The notes under the pieces were generated by a model that was not told the DNA's origin, ran no database searches, and saw nothing but the letters and a program-made list of their open reading frames with translations. This document shows positions 8,848 to 17,652 of a DNA stretch of 59,761 nt, in pieces; within the stretch, counting starts at the first letter, position 1, and each line of letters opens with the position of its first letter. Position numbers and translations under genes: made by a program. The stretch is taken from the NCBI GenBank assembly GCA_947259985.1, contig CAMYOJ010000024.1:1-59761 (forward strand). Reading direction: 5' to 3'. This DNA comes from an uncultured Woeseiaceae bacterium (GTDB lineage: Bacteria > Pseudomonadota > Gammaproteobacteria > Steroidobacterales > Woeseiaceae).

Positions 8848-10296
8848 TCAGGTTTCGGAGGAATTTCCAGATTGTTGAGGAGCGGCCTGCTGCCGCAGTT
8901 TTTCCAGGTCTGATTGTCGGTAGAGAAAACTGTGTTCGAAGACGAGGTCTTCCGAATCGACTGGTGTTGCGTCAACAATCACCGGGCGAAAAACGCGGTT
9001 GCGAATCTCACGGTGCACGATTCGCTGCATATCGACAAATTCCGGTGGGTTGGCTTCAGTACGAATGTCTCGGACCCTGCCGCGTCTCGAAACGCTGTAG
9101 TCCACGCGAATGGTGCCGGTTTGATATGCGCCATCCGCGGGTGCTGGCGCGCCGCCGGCACGGTCTGGCAAGTCGTTCTCGATCAGGACGACAGGCTGCT
9201 CGAGCATGTCACGCCGGACGAGGAGTCGTTCCTCGTCTGTAGAAAGGAGCTCCCACACATCTGCGTAGACCTTGCGTGCTCGATTGTGGGCTTCGACGTA
9301 TATGTAGTAATCGGCCAACGCGAGTTTCGCTTCGATATGCTCCAGCCAATCGACAGTGTCCGACCGTTCAGCAATTCGAACCGCCCTCTTGAAGTAGATT
9401 TCTCCTGTAGCAACGATACTGGTCTGCGCGCGTGCGACTTCGTTCATATCGACGAAATAGAAAGACTCCCCGAGTTTCATGAGCGGCATGATGAGCTGGG
9501 GATCTTCTTTGCCGAGCTTTGCCTCGACGATGCGAATCGCGCGTCGATAGGTTGCCCGCTCGTCATTGTAGTAACCGGCGCGGTGTTGCCAGTCCGCTCT
9601 TCGCATCAGCGACGGAATAAGCCCAAGCTCGTTGTTATCAAAATGACGAACGTTAAGGATGTGAATCCGGTCCAGCAGACTCCGCGCCTCTTTCATGTCG
9701 CCCATACGCACCCTCGATTCCGCCAACGACTCGAGGATTTCGACCTGCTCGATATTGTGCGGGCCTTCGTTGACATGCGTGATGTGCGTCGCCCTGTCAA
9801 ACGACTGCGCGGCCAGATCCGGACGGCCGTTGGCGAGTTGCGATGCACCCAGGCCCTTGAGCGGGTTGACAAGCTCTCTATTGAGTCGGTCCTCGCGTGT
9901 CTCGATGATCACTATGGACGACTCAAAATTCTGGATCGCCGCCTCATACTGGCCTGTCCTGTGCTGCACGAGCGCGAGATTATTGAGTGCCTTGGAGGCC
10001 TCGAGAGATTGCGGGCCGTAAAGCCTGATGGCCATTTCCACGATGCGCTTGGCCGCAATGTCGGCTTCATCCATCGAGCCTTCGTTGATATAGCGCTTGT
10101 AGCGCTCGAATTCCCGCATGAGACGATCTTCGTCACTCAGTTCGCCCGCGAACTCATCAGGCTCGACTGCTTCGGGCGTTTCCTCCGCGACCGGCACGAT
10201 CTGTTCGCCCGGCACCTCATCGACTTGCTGGGCAGAACTGGCACTGGCGATCGAGAGCGCCAGCAACGACAAGACGGTTTTCGGTGAGTCGAACAT
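8848..10296 (-). CDS. TPR-repeat protein with TonB-like C-terminal domain, exported
   Basis: A 482-residue protein with an N-terminal signal peptide (cleavage likely after ASSAQ near residue 23), then an acidic linker, then tetratricopeptide-type helical repeats (about 60-340; [20 protein letters not shown] is a clear unit). The C-terminal 110 residues ([18 protein letters not shown] ... [10 protein letters not shown]) match the TonB C-terminal fold as found in energy-transducer-like proteins without a membrane anchor. Periplasmic location is inferred. The role is unknown; it is not a classical TonB because it lacks the N-terminal anchor and proline-rich spacer. It is first in the leftward run TPR-msrA-folE-SMP30. 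Confidence 0.8.
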   Translation of the reverse strand: MFDSPKTVLSLLALSIASASSAQQVDEVPGEQIVPVAEETPEAVEPDEFAGELSDEDRLMREFERYKRYINEGSMDEADIAAKRIVEMAIRLYGPQSLEASKALNNLALVQHRTGQYEAAIQNFESSIVIIETREDRLNRELVNPLKGLGASQLANGRPDLAAQSFDRATHITHVNEGPHNIEQVEILESLAESRVRMGDMKEARSLLDRIHILNVRHFDNNELGLIPSLMRRADWQHRAGYYNDERATYRRAIRIVEAKLGKEDPQLIMPLMKLGESFYFVDMNEVARAQTSIVATGEIYFKRAVRIAERSDTVDWLEHIEAKLALADYYIYVEAHNRARKVYADVWELLSTDEERLLVRRDMLEQPVVLIENDLPDRAGGAPAPADGAYQTGTIRVDYSVSRRGRVRDIRTEANPPEFVDMQRIVHREIRNRVFRPVIVDATPVDSEDLVFEHSFLYRQSDLEKLRQQAAPQQSGNSSET

Positions 10297-10425
10297 CCTT
10301 AAGTTTTTAGCACGATCATGCGTGTCTGAGACAGGACCAGATGGGAATAGTTCTAAATACCGGACCCGCGAAGCTGTATCAACTATACCGACTGGAAACG
10401 CGACGCGGTAGCGCTGTTAAGGACG

Positions 10426-11490
10426 TCAGAACCGGAGTCCGAGCTGCTGTTGACCGGGCCGCGAAAACTGATTGCAATCAAGTACATGCTGGTAGTCTCG
10501 CGCGTTAAGGCCGAGGCGCCTGGCCGCGGTGTTGAATCGCGACGCGAGCATCTTGGCGTAGGGCCCTCGCCCCGTCTGCCGTACACCGAAGCGGTTGTCA
10601 TAATCCCGGCCTCCGCCAGCCTGCCGAATCAGGCTCATGACGCGCTCGGCGCGATCGGGAAAATGCATATCGAGCCACTCGGTGAAGAGCCCTCTGAGTT
10701 CATGCGGCAGGCGCAGGAAGATGTAGCGCGCCTGGTCGGCACCTGCTGCCGCCGAAGCAGCGAGGATCTGTTCAATCTCGTTGTCGTTTATCGCGGGAAT
10801 GACGGGCGCGACCAGCACGCTCGTCGGTACACCGGCCGCCGTCAGTTGCTCGATCGCCGACAGCCGCGCTTTGGCCGCAGGCACGCGCGGCTCCATGACA
10901 CGCTTCAGCTCGTCGTCCATTGTCGGCACGCTGACGGCGACCGAAGCCAGCCTCTGGCTGGCAAGTTCGGACAGGATGTCGAGATCACGGATAACCAGGT
11001 GGCTCTTGGTGATGATATTGACCGGATGGGAGTGTTCCCGGAAGAGTTCGAGCAGCTGCCGCGTTACCTTGAGGTCGCGTTCGGCAGGCTGATAGGGATC
11101 CGTGTTTGCGCCTATCGTGATGGGCTTGCATTCATAGCCGGGCTTCTCCCAGGCGTCGACAAGCCTCGCGGCCGCGTTCGGCTTGAAGAAAATCTGCGTT
11201 TCGAAATCCAGCCCGGGTGACAGGTCGAGGTAACTATGGCTCGGGCGCGCGTAGCAGTACACGCAGCCATGTTCGCAGCCCTGGTAGGGATTGATTGACA
11301 GGTCGAAAGGGACGTCCGGCGAGGAGTTGCTGCTGATGATTCGACCGGCTGGCATCGCGCGCAGCACGGTTTCGGGCGCGAATTCCGCGCGCGCGTGCAA
11401 TTCTTCTTCGTCGAGCTCGACGGGTCTGTTGGTGAAGCGACCGTCCGGCGCCGAGATGGCGCCTCGTCCCTTGTGTCCGCGAAAAGGCAT
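10426..11490 (-). CDS. PA0069-family radical SAM protein (SPL-related)
   Basis: A 354-residue radical SAM enzyme. The iron-sulfur cluster motif CxxxCxxC is at Cys72, Cys76 and Cys79 (GCEHGCVYCYARP), followed by a TIM-barrel-like body with GANTDPYQPAERDLKVTR and a late LRLPHELRGLFTEW segment. This is the PA0069 group, related to spore photoproduct lyase domains and conserved in proteobacteria, but without an established substrate. N-terminal residues 1-60 form a basic, likely flexible leader. Start ATG 11490. It sits alone between the TPR operon and a glycine-zipper lipoprotein gene on the same strand. Confidence 0.92.
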   Translation of the reverse strand: MPFRGHKGRGAISAPDGRFTNRPVELDEEELHARAEFAPETVLRAMPAGRIISSNSSPDVPFDLSINPYQGCEHGCVYCYARPSHSYLDLSPGLDFETQIFFKPNAAARLVDAWEKPGYECKPITIGANTDPYQPAERDLKVTRQLLELFREHSHPVNIITKSHLVIRDLDILSELASQRLASVAVSVPTMDDELKRVMEPRVPAAKARLSAIEQLTAAGVPTSVLVAPVIPAINDNEIEQILAASAAAGADQARYIFLRLPHELRGLFTEWLDMHFPDRAERVMSLIRQAGGGRDYDNRFGVRQTGRGPYAKMLASRFNTAARRLGLNARDYQHVLDCNQFSRPGQQQLGLRF

Positions 11491-11555
11491 AGGCGAATCC
11501 GATACTGTATAAAAATACAGTACTCATCTTGCCCGTTGCGGTCAAGCGATCGAGG

Positions 11556-11912
11556 CTAGTTCAGCACTTTGTAGCCGCGGCCGCGCATGCAGCGCTTGAA
11601 GACCTTCTGTTTCTCGCGATCGGCGTCGAGACCGGAGCGCGTGCCGCCATAAACCGCGCCGTAGCCGGCCCCTTTGCCCGCATCTCCGTCGATAGCGCCG
11701 CCGGCGGCGCCGACAACCGCGCCCACGGCACTGCCTTTGGCGACGCCTTTCTCTATCTGGATCTGCTCGGTGTAGGCCTCGCATTCCTGCCAGTCCTGCG
11801 CCAGTACGTCGGGATCGACGCCTTTCGTGTCGATGATCGGGTCAGGATGGGCCGCACAGCCGGCGATGAGAATCGCGAGCATTGTCGATGTCGTCGATAG
11901 AATTCCGTTCAT
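11556..11912 (-). CDS. Glycine-zipper lipoprotein
   Basis: A 118-residue probable lipoprotein: hydrophobic signal ending in the lipobox LIAGC (Cys19), followed by a short soluble region and a glycine-zipper block (about 58-92; GSAVGAVVGAAGGAIDGDAG) of the kind that packs membrane helices. The C-terminus is basic with a paired cysteine (KRCMRGRGY). Similar small outer-membrane glycine-zipper proteins are common in gammaproteobacteria and are linked to envelope integrity, though this one has no specific assignment. It has its own ATG at 11912 and precedes the radical SAM gene by 65 bases. Confidence 0.75.
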   Translation of the reverse strand: MNGILSTTSTMLAILIAGCAAHPDPIIDTKGVDPDVLAQDWQECEAYTEQIQIEKGVAKGSAVGAVVGAAGGAIDGDAGKGAGYGAVYGGTRSGLDADREKQKVFKRCMRGRGYKVLN

Positions 11913-12049
11913 TCTTCTGTTCCGTGTGTCACGCCCCGCATCGCATCATACTCTTAACGAACAAGCACCGGGTTCGGTTGACCCGGCGCGCCAGAAAGAC
12001 GGGCACTCTCAATGGTTGGAACATCTCACGACTCAACAGTTCGGGCGAT

Positions 12050-12232
12050 CATCTACGCCTTACGATCACGATCCAGTTCGGACCCGACACGATGCTGGCG
12101 GTCAAGGTAAAGATGAACCCTGATCTCAACGTCAATGACGCCGTGGCCAACATCAATGCGCTCGAGCGCAAGCTCAAGGAGCGTATCCCGAAACTGAAAT
12201 GGTGTTTCGTGGAGCCGGATGTCGCCGACTAA
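12050..12232 (+). pseudogene. Remnant of a cation-efflux (CDF-type) transporter, C-terminal cytoplasmic end only
   Basis: The last about 55 codons of an open frame read FGPDTMLAVKVKM, then a helix (NINALERKLKERIPKL) and FVEPD at the end. This order, LGPD.VL.A.K......E....INALE..L...IP....-I.-EPD, is the usual C-terminal tail of bacterial cation diffusion facilitator transporters. All six membrane helices and the metal site are missing; the upstream part of the frame (from 11882) shows no transporter character and overlaps the glycine-zipper gene in antisense. I call it a decayed fragment. It ends a few bases into the convergent mscS-type gene. Confidence 0.55.
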
Positions 12233-13080
12233 TCCTTTGACGCGTTGTACAAGTGCACGTCCTGCTGCGGGAACGGGAACGAGATGCCGTCCTGGTCGAA
12301 GCGCTTCTTGATGGCTTCCGTCAGGTCAAACATCACGCCCCAGTAATCCGAGGTCTTGACCCAGGGCCGTACCACGAAGTTGACGCTGCTATCGGCAAGC
12401 TCGGAGACGGCGATCGTGCAAGCCGGCTCGTCCAGGATGCGATCGTCCGCGGCGACGAGTTCCTCAACGGTCTTCCTGACCTTGTCGAGGTCGTCGTCGT
12501 AGCTCACCCCGACGACCATATCGACGCGCCGCGTATCGTTGGCCGAATAGTTTGTGATGATGCTGTCCATGATCTGGCTGTTCGGCACGATAATCTGTTT
12601 GTTGTCCCCGGTCTTCAGAACCGTCGTCAGGATCTGAACTTGTTCGACGGCACCCGAAATCCCCGCGGCTTCAACCCAGTCGCCAACCTTGTAAGGGCGG
12701 AACAGGACGATCAGGACGCCTGCCGCAAAATTAGATAACGAGCCTTGCAAGGCCAGGCCCACAGCCAGGCCAGCCGCGCCGAAGATGGCGATGAAAGAGG
12801 CGGTTTGGATACCGAGCGCGCTGATTGCCGCAATAATGACAACGACGAGCAATGCCATGCGCACGAGGTTGCAGACGAAGGTCTCGAGTGTCCTGTCGAT
12901 CTCTTGTCGTTGCATGACTTTCCGCAAAGCCCGGACAGCGAGCCCGACCAGCCAGCGGCCGCCGTAGAAGATGACGAGCGCGCCGACGATCTTGCCGGCG
13001 AGGTCGATCGCGTTGATGGACAGGTAGTCGATAATGCCTTGCCAGTCGATGCCCGTGAATGCAGCAGTAAGGTCTTCCAT
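12229..13080 (-). CDS. MscS-family small-conductance mechanosensitive channel
   Basis: A 283-residue inner-membrane channel that opens under membrane tension. Three hydrophobic helices occupy about residues 20-50, 60-90 and 90-120; the pore helix is the glycine/alanine-rich stretch around FGAAGLAVGLALQGSLSNFAAGVLI. The following FRPYKVGDWVEAAGISG is the hallmark of the MscS beta domain, and NSQIMDSIITNYSAND the next conserved block. Length matches E. coli MscS (286). It ends convergently, four bases into the cation-efflux remnant, and its start is 11 bases from the stop of the Yellow-like gene, so both are likely in one leftward transcript. Confidence 0.95.
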   Translation of the reverse strand: MEDLTAAFTGIDWQGIIDYLSINAIDLAGKIVGALVIFYGGRWLVGLAVRALRKVMQRQEIDRTLETFVCNLVRMALLVVVIIAAISALGIQTASFIAIFGAAGLAVGLALQGSLSNFAAGVLIVLFRPYKVGDWVEAAGISGAVEQVQILTTVLKTGDNKQIIVPNSQIMDSIITNYSANDTRRVDMVVGVSYDDDLDKVRKTVEELVAADDRILDEPACTIAVSELADSSVNFVVRPWVKTSDYWGVMFDLTEAIKKRFDQDGISFPFPQQDVHLYNASKD

Positions 13081-13091
13081 TGCTATTCCTT

Positions 13092-14210
13092 TTATTGTCC
13101 GGGAACGCCCTCGAAGCCCGGTTGGAACCGGAATATCCGGTACGGGCCTGCGGCTTCGATGTGTTCGCGAGATTGCAGAATGAGGTCGGGGAGTGCGCTG
13201 TCCGCCAGGTACAGCCAGCCATCCGGTCCGAAAGACAGCGCGTCGGGCCAGCGCACTTTGTTTGACTGTATGAGCGTTGCAAGCGGCTGCCCGGGTCCGA
13301 CGATGAACACGGAGCTGTGCTCAACGTCGGTAATGTAGATGTTGCCTGAGTTGTCACGGCTGAAGCCGTCGCTGAGCGGCTTGTCGCTGAAGCGTTCGAC
13401 GCGCTTCGCGAGTTGCGCGGGCGGCAAGCGCGTGTCACGCAGGTCGTCGAGTTTGACGCGATAAAGCCCGGATCCGCTAAGAGCCCCGTAATAAAGCCAC
13501 TCGGGACCGAGCGCAATGCCGTCAATCCCGCCGCGCAGGGCGACGATGCCGCCCATGAATTCCATGTCCTTGTCGCCGCTGCGAATCATGAATTGTTCGG
13601 CGGAGACCGATTCGTGGGACTCCAGGACGCGGCGTGACTGCCCCGTTTCGACGTCATAGACAATGATCGCCGGCGACTTGCGCCAGAAACTGGCATCAGC
13701 GATTACGATCGTTCGGCCATCGCTGCTGACCTGCAAGTCCTGCAGAAAAGAGCCTGTCGGTGCAATGCTCTTGTCGAAGGACTGCTCGCGCAGGATCTTG
13801 CCCGAGTCGAGGTCGATGCCGATGATCTTCGCCGCGCGCATGCCGTGGTTGCCGTGATCGATGGTCCAGAGGCGGTTCAAGCTGTCGATCGACAACCCGA
13901 GCACCGTGTCAAATAGTTCAGTTTGCGCGGCCCCCGACGGATACGGTATGGCTGCCCCGGCCACGTATTCGAGCAGTTTGTTGCCCTTGGGCCGCGCCTC
14001 GGGGTGCACGGTGAAAAAAATCCGCCCGTCGCGGTTGACGGCAACATTTCCAATTGGCTCGGCGTAAGCCAGCACTTCCTCGAGCATGCCGGCGCCGAGC
14101 CTGGGCGTTGTCGAGAGGTTGGGATAAGGATCGCCGCCGCCATGGCGAATCCACAGCACCATCGTCGCTATCAATGCAATGACTGCTAAGAACAGCAGGA
14201 TATTCTTCAT
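13092..14210 (-). CDS. Yellow / major royal jelly protein-like beta-propeller
   Basis: A 372-residue exported or anchored protein. One N-terminal hydrophobic segment (residues 3-22) is followed by a six-bladed propeller of the MRJP/Yellow type: LNRLWTIDHGNHG, QDLQVSSDGRTIVIAD, MGGIVALRGGIDGIALGPEWLYYGAL (split into adjacent blades), then SDGFSRDNSGNIYITDVEHSS. In insects this fold includes dopachrome-converting and royal-jelly proteins; bacterial members are annotated by fold alone. It is distinct from the SMP-30-like gene at 6446, although both are propellers. It lies directly upstream of the MscS-type gene on the same strand. Confidence 0.8.
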   Translation of the reverse strand: MKNILLFLAVIALIATMVLWIRHGGGDPYPNLSTTPRLGAGMLEEVLAYAEPIGNVAVNRDGRIFFTVHPEARPKGNKLLEYVAGAAIPYPSGAAQTELFDTVLGLSIDSLNRLWTIDHGNHGMRAAKIIGIDLDSGKILREQSFDKSIAPTGSFLQDLQVSSDGRTIVIADASFWRKSPAIIVYDVETGQSRRVLESHESVSAEQFMIRSGDKDMEFMGGIVALRGGIDGIALGPEWLYYGALSGSGLYRVKLDDLRDTRLPPAQLAKRVERFSDKPLSDGFSRDNSGNIYITDVEHSSVFIVGPGQPLATLIQSNKVRWPDALSFGPDGWLYLADSALPDLILQSREHIEAAGPYRIFRFQPGFEGVPGQ

Positions 14211-14273
14211 GTTTGGCTGCTGTGAATCCGCATCACTCCCCGGGGCGAAATTCTACATGATTGTGCGGCGATG

Positions 14274-15152
14274 TCAGAGTCGCAGTGCGACGATCCAGGC
14301 AGTGGCGACCAGCGCCAGTGCGATCCCGCCTGCTGTAGCCTGCGCCCGCCGATCCGTCGGCACCGGCCCGAGCGCGATCAGGAGCATGCCCGTCGCAAAG
14401 CCGCAGACGAATCCCAACAGGTGTGCGCCAATATCAGTGTTCTCGCCGCCCGTGCCCGTATACATGAGCAGGGCCAGGCCGCCGACGATCGGGCCGTAGC
14501 GATACGACCAGCGATCCTGCGCCATGAGCTGGCCACGCCATACGAACCCCGCGACGAGTCCGAGTGCCGCGAAGACGGCCGTGGATGCGCCGATGGATTT
14601 GTGCGCAGATTCAAGCAGCAGCGTATTAACCGAATTGCCCAGCGCGGCGGAAACAACAATGGCTAGCCAGGCAACGCCCGAACCGAGCAGGCGTCCCGCG
14701 AAGATGCCGAACAGGACGCCGAAGACCAGGTTGCCGACAAGGTGCCTGGCGTCGGCGTGCAGCGTGAGCGCCGTAATCGTACGCCACCATTCGCCGTTGC
14801 GTATGAGCTCGCCGTCAACGCGGCCTGACATGAACCAGTTGTGCCCGAATATCGAGTAGCCGGCCAGCCATGCGACCGCACAAACCACGAAAAAGTAGCC
14901 GACGACGCCGGGCAGGGCATCCTGGTAGACGACACGCTTTCGTTGCTTCGGCCGAGCCGGCGGGTTCTCTTCGTCGTAGAGCTGCAGTTCCTCAACGGCC
15001 CGAGCCGAATGTTCGGCGGGGACGACGAGGACCGCGGAGTGACCATCATCGATGAGCTGGTGCGGTATCGCTGAGGCGGCGAGCACGAGTGCGCGGTCGG
15101 CGCAGCTTTGCCGGTTGCGGCTCTCAAATACGATGCGCAGGTCTTCGTCCAC
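14274..15152 (-). CDS. Rhomboid family intramembrane serine protease
   Basis: A 292-residue polytopic membrane protease. A soluble N-terminal domain (1-80; acidic, ending in the basic KQRKRV) precedes the membrane core. The catalytic serine is in GASTAVF (Ser190) and the catalytic histidine in GAHLLGFVCG (His244). HADARHLVGNLVF carries the conserved HxxxN helix. Substrates are unknown. The start is GTG at 15152 with a weak ribosome-binding site. A second, shorter rhomboid is encoded at 42275, so the organism has at least two paralogues. It diverges from the SRPBCC gene at 15415 across a 262-base gap. Confidence 0.93.
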   Translation of the reverse strand: MDEDLRIVFESRNRQSCADRALVLAASAIPHQLIDDGHSAVLVVPAEHSARAVEELQLYDEENPPARPKQRKRVVYQDALPGVVGYFFVVCAVAWLAGYSIFGHNWFMSGRVDGELIRNGEWWRTITALTLHADARHLVGNLVFGVLFGIFAGRLLGSGVAWLAIVVSAALGNSVNTLLLESAHKSIGASTAVFAALGLVAGFVWRGQLMAQDRWSYRYGPIVGGLALLMYTGTGGENTDIGAHLLGFVCGFATGMLLIALGPVPTDRRAQATAGGIALALVATAWIVALRL

Positions 15153-15291
15153 TTCCGCTGATGCCCCGGGAGGTCGCCAAAAAAATCAATAATTACAGCA
15201 ATTTACCTTGGCTACCAGCCTTCAGCAAACGTTCATGCGCGCGGCACGACAATACTTCATTCCTATTTATGCACTTTGCATGGGCGATTCA

Positions 15292-15366
15292 ATGGCATTC
15301 TGGAAAAAACTCTATTTTGTACTTGCGATCATCAGCGCGGTGTTCCTCATCGTATCGTTATTCTGA
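15292..15366 (+). CDS. Possible 24-residue single-span membrane peptide
   Basis: An ATG at 15292 opens 24 codons starting MAFWKKL, followed by a continuous hydrophobic stretch (YFVLAIISAVFLIVSLF) and a stop. An ATG four codons earlier (15280) is also possible. The charge pattern, two lysines before the hydrophobic run, is what small membrane proteins use. There is no strong ribosome-binding site, so expression is uncertain. It lies in the gap between the divergent rhomboid gene and the SRPBCC gene, 48 bases before the latter. Confidence 0.35.
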   Translation: MAFWKKLYFVLAIISAVFLIVSLF

Positions 15367-15414
15367 GACTGGCCCGGATTGCGGTAAGCTTGAACTCTGT
15401 ACGCAGGAGTTCGC

Positions 15415-15969
15415 ATGAGAAACGCAGCTGTCGCGATAAGCTTTCTGTTGTTGCCCGTTATCGCGGGCGCCGAAGTCAGGGATGCTGCGGCCAGCGGCTT
15501 CACGACAGTGAACGAAGTCGTGGTCGACGCAGAACGTAGCCGAGCCTGGCGTATCGCGATCCATGAAGTCGGTCAGTGGTGGAACTCGGACCACACGATC
15601 TCCGGCGAGGCCGGTCGACTGAGCATCACCGCGAAGCCACAAGGGTGTTTCTGCGAGGATCTCGGTAAGGACGCCGGTGTCGTGCATTTGACCGTAACGA
15701 TGGTGGTTCCGGAAGTCCTGTTGCGGCTAACCGGCGGACTGGGGCCGCTGGGCCTCATGGGCGTCGACGGCAACATGACGTGGGAGTTCGAAGACGTTGA
15801 AGAAGCCGGCGACAAGACGCGCATGAAATTCACGTACGCTGTCGGCGGCTACCGGCCGGAAGGTCTCGATGGCATGGCCGGTGCCGTGGACGGAGTCATC
15901 GGCGAGGCGCTGTTGCGGCTGAAGGCACAAATCGAAACAGGTGACGCGGAGCAAACCAGCATTGAGTGA
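15415..15969 (+). CDS. Exported SRPBCC-domain protein
   Basis: A 184-residue protein with a cleavable signal peptide (cleavage after IAGA near residue 19) and a single SRPBCC/START-like domain of the AHA1 type: FTTVNEVVVDAERSRAWRIA at the start, WWNSDHTISG, then hydrophobic strands and a long C-terminal helix (DGVIGEALLRLKAQIE). Such domains bind hydrophobic ligands in a cavity; no ligand can be named. A CAGGAG ribosome-binding site lies six bases from the ATG. Its 3' end overlaps the NUDIX gene by up to 29 bases, suggesting translational coupling. Confidence 0.8.
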   Translation: MRNAAVAISFLLLPVIAGAEVRDAAASGFTTVNEVVVDAERSRAWRIAIHEVGQWWNSDHTISGEAGRLSITAKPQGCFCEDLGKDAGVVHLTVTMVVPEVLLRLTGGLGPLGLMGVDGNMTWEFEDVEEAGDKTRMKFTYAVGGYRPEGLDGMAGAVDGVIGEALLRLKAQIETGDAEQTSIE

Positions 15970-16732
15970 TATCGCCTACGCCCGCCCATCTTCGACCGTC
16001 GTTCTCGTGCGCGCGGCGGCAGCCGACCCGGAGCTGTTCATGGTAAGGCGGCACGAAAGATCCTCTTTCGGGGCCGCGTACGCGTTTCCGGGTGGCGTCC
16101 TCGATTCGGATGACGCGGCGGTGCACGAGTTTTGCTCGTGTGTCGGCGAACTCGAGGCAAACGCGCATCTCGGTGTGCGCGCGAATGGCCTCGACTATTA
16201 TTCCGCAGCAATCCGCGAACTGTTCGAGGAGTCTGGCGTGTTGCTCGCCGACATCGATCAGGTGGACGAGGATCTCGGCGCCGTGCGCGACGGCCTCAAC
16301 TGCGGCGCCGAAGACTGGTCGGATTTCGTCACGCGTAACCAGCTGCAGTTGCATTGCGACGAGCTTTTCTACTTCAGTCACTGGATTACGCCGCAGGTCA
16401 TGAAGCAACGGTATTCGACGCGGTTCTTCCTGGCCGAGATGCCGGCCGGTCAACAGGCGTCGCACTGCGGGGGCGAGCTGACGAATTCCCGCTGGATAAC
16501 AGCTCACGACATGCTCGAAGCGGGCAGGGCGGGCAAGGCCGATCTACACTTCCCTACAATAAAGACCCTCGAGAGCATCGCGCGGCACAAGACGCTTGAC
16601 GAGCTGGTCGAGTGGGCACGCTCCTGCGTAGGGTGGGGCGTGACAAGCATGCTGCCGGCCGTCGTCATCAGGGACGGCGAGAAACATATCGCGCTACCGG
16701 GTGAAAAGGACTATCCGGGCGTCAAGTCGTGA
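15941..16732 (+). CDS. NUDIX hydrolase
   Basis: A 263-residue NUDIX-fold protein of the long form related to the human NUDT19/acyl-CoA group. The NUDIX box is split between the FGAAYAFPGGVLD strand and AAIRELFEESGVLL, giving the G(x5)EX(x7)REUXEEXGU pattern with a long insert. The function is hydrolysis of a nucleoside-diphosphate-linked compound; the substrate is not visible. The start may be GTG 15941, or TTG 15962, which has GGAG ten bases upstream and would avoid most of the overlap with the preceding gene. The stop overlaps the GTG of the MBL hydrolase by four bases, so these two are translationally coupled. Confidence 0.88.
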   Translation: MTRSKPALSDIAYARPSSTVVLVRAAAADPELFMVRRHERSSFGAAYAFPGGVLDSDDAAVHEFCSCVGELEANAHLGVRANGLDYYSAAIRELFEESGVLLADIDQVDEDLGAVRDGLNCGAEDWSDFVTRNQLQLHCDELFYFSHWITPQVMKQRYSTRFFLAEMPAGQQASHCGGELTNSRWITAHDMLEAGRAGKADLHFPTIKTLESIARHKTLDELVEWARSCVGWGVTSMLPAVVIRDGEKHIALPGEKDYPGVKS

Positions 16733-17568
16733 CCGCGTTCGGGCCGGAAATGCCGGCATTCAGCGAGCTCGGCCCTGGCGTTCGCCGACTCGTCGCGCCA
16801 AACCCGTCACTAATGACAGGGCCTGGCACCAATACCTACCTGTTCGGCGACAAGGAGATCGCGGTACTCGATCCGGGACCTTTGATCGAAGAGCACGTCG
16901 ACAGGATTCAGGAGGTGGCGGACGCGCCGATTCGCTGGATACTCGTTACACACACGCATGAAGATCACTCGCCGGCCGCGTCGGCACTCGCGAGCATCAC
17001 GGGCGCCGAGTTACTGGGTCGGCCGGCACCCGAGGGCAAGCACCAGGACGCAACCTTTACGCCCGATCGCATACTCGAGGATGACGAAGAACTCGTCACG
17101 CGCGAATTCATTCTACGGGTTGTGCACACGCCCGGGCACGCTTCGAACCACGTCTGCTTCCTGCACGCGGGGATGAACCTGCTGTTCACGGGCGATCACG
17201 TCATCGATGGGTCGACCGTGGTGATCAACCCGCCCGATGGCAACATGAAGCATTACCTGCAGTCCCTGCAACGCGTGAAGGAATTGCAGTGTGACGCACT
17301 CGCGCCCGGGCACGGTGAGATCATCAGGGACCCCGGACGCCTTATCGACTGGATCGTCGACCATCGCCTCGAAAGAGAAGCCAAAGTTGCCAACGCGCTT
17401 GCGGCCAATCCTGACCTTACGACCCACGAACTCGTACCGCACGTCTACGAGGACGTCGACAAAAAGCTCTATGGCTGGGCTGAGCGCTCGCTGCTCGCGC
17501 ATTTGTTGAAGCTGGAAGATGATGGCGCCGCAAAGCGCAATGACGAGCGCTGGACCTCCGTCCGATAA
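16729..17568 (+). CDS. MBL-fold metallohydrolase (LACTB2-like)
   Basis: A 279-residue metallo-beta-lactamase-fold protein. The metal-binding signature is THTHEDHSPAA, with further ligands in HTPGHASNHVCF and LFTGDHVIDGS. A C-terminal winged region (HELVPHVYEDVDKKLYGWAER) is typical of LACTB2/endoribonuclease-type members. The canonical THxHxDH motif reads THTHEDH, so the ligand set looks complete. NUDIX and LACTB2-type MBL genes are often neighbours. Start is GTG 16729 in a 4-base overlap with the NUDIX stop. Confidence 0.9.
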   Translation: MTAFGPEMPAFSELGPGVRRLVAPNPSLMTGPGTNTYLFGDKEIAVLDPGPLIEEHVDRIQEVADAPIRWILVTHTHEDHSPAASALASITGAELLGRPAPEGKHQDATFTPDRILEDDEELVTREFILRVVHTPGHASNHVCFLHAGMNLLFTGDHVIDGSTVVINPPDGNMKHYLQSLQRVKELQCDALAPGHGEIIRDPGRLIDWIVDHRLEREAKVANALAANPDLTTHELVPHVYEDVDKKLYGWAERSLLAHLLKLEDDGAAKRNDERWTSVR

Positions 17569-17652
17569 TCCTCGTCGCGAGGGGGCCGTCGGCACACCCC
17601 GTATGCTGCTATTCTTGCGGCCTTGCGTGATCTTCAATCCCGGAGGACGGAC

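Noticed and set aside
8914..10287. A 457-codon plus-strand frame over the TPR gene
   Set aside because: Antisense shadow; the TPR protein has a signal peptide and clear repeats, so it is the real gene.
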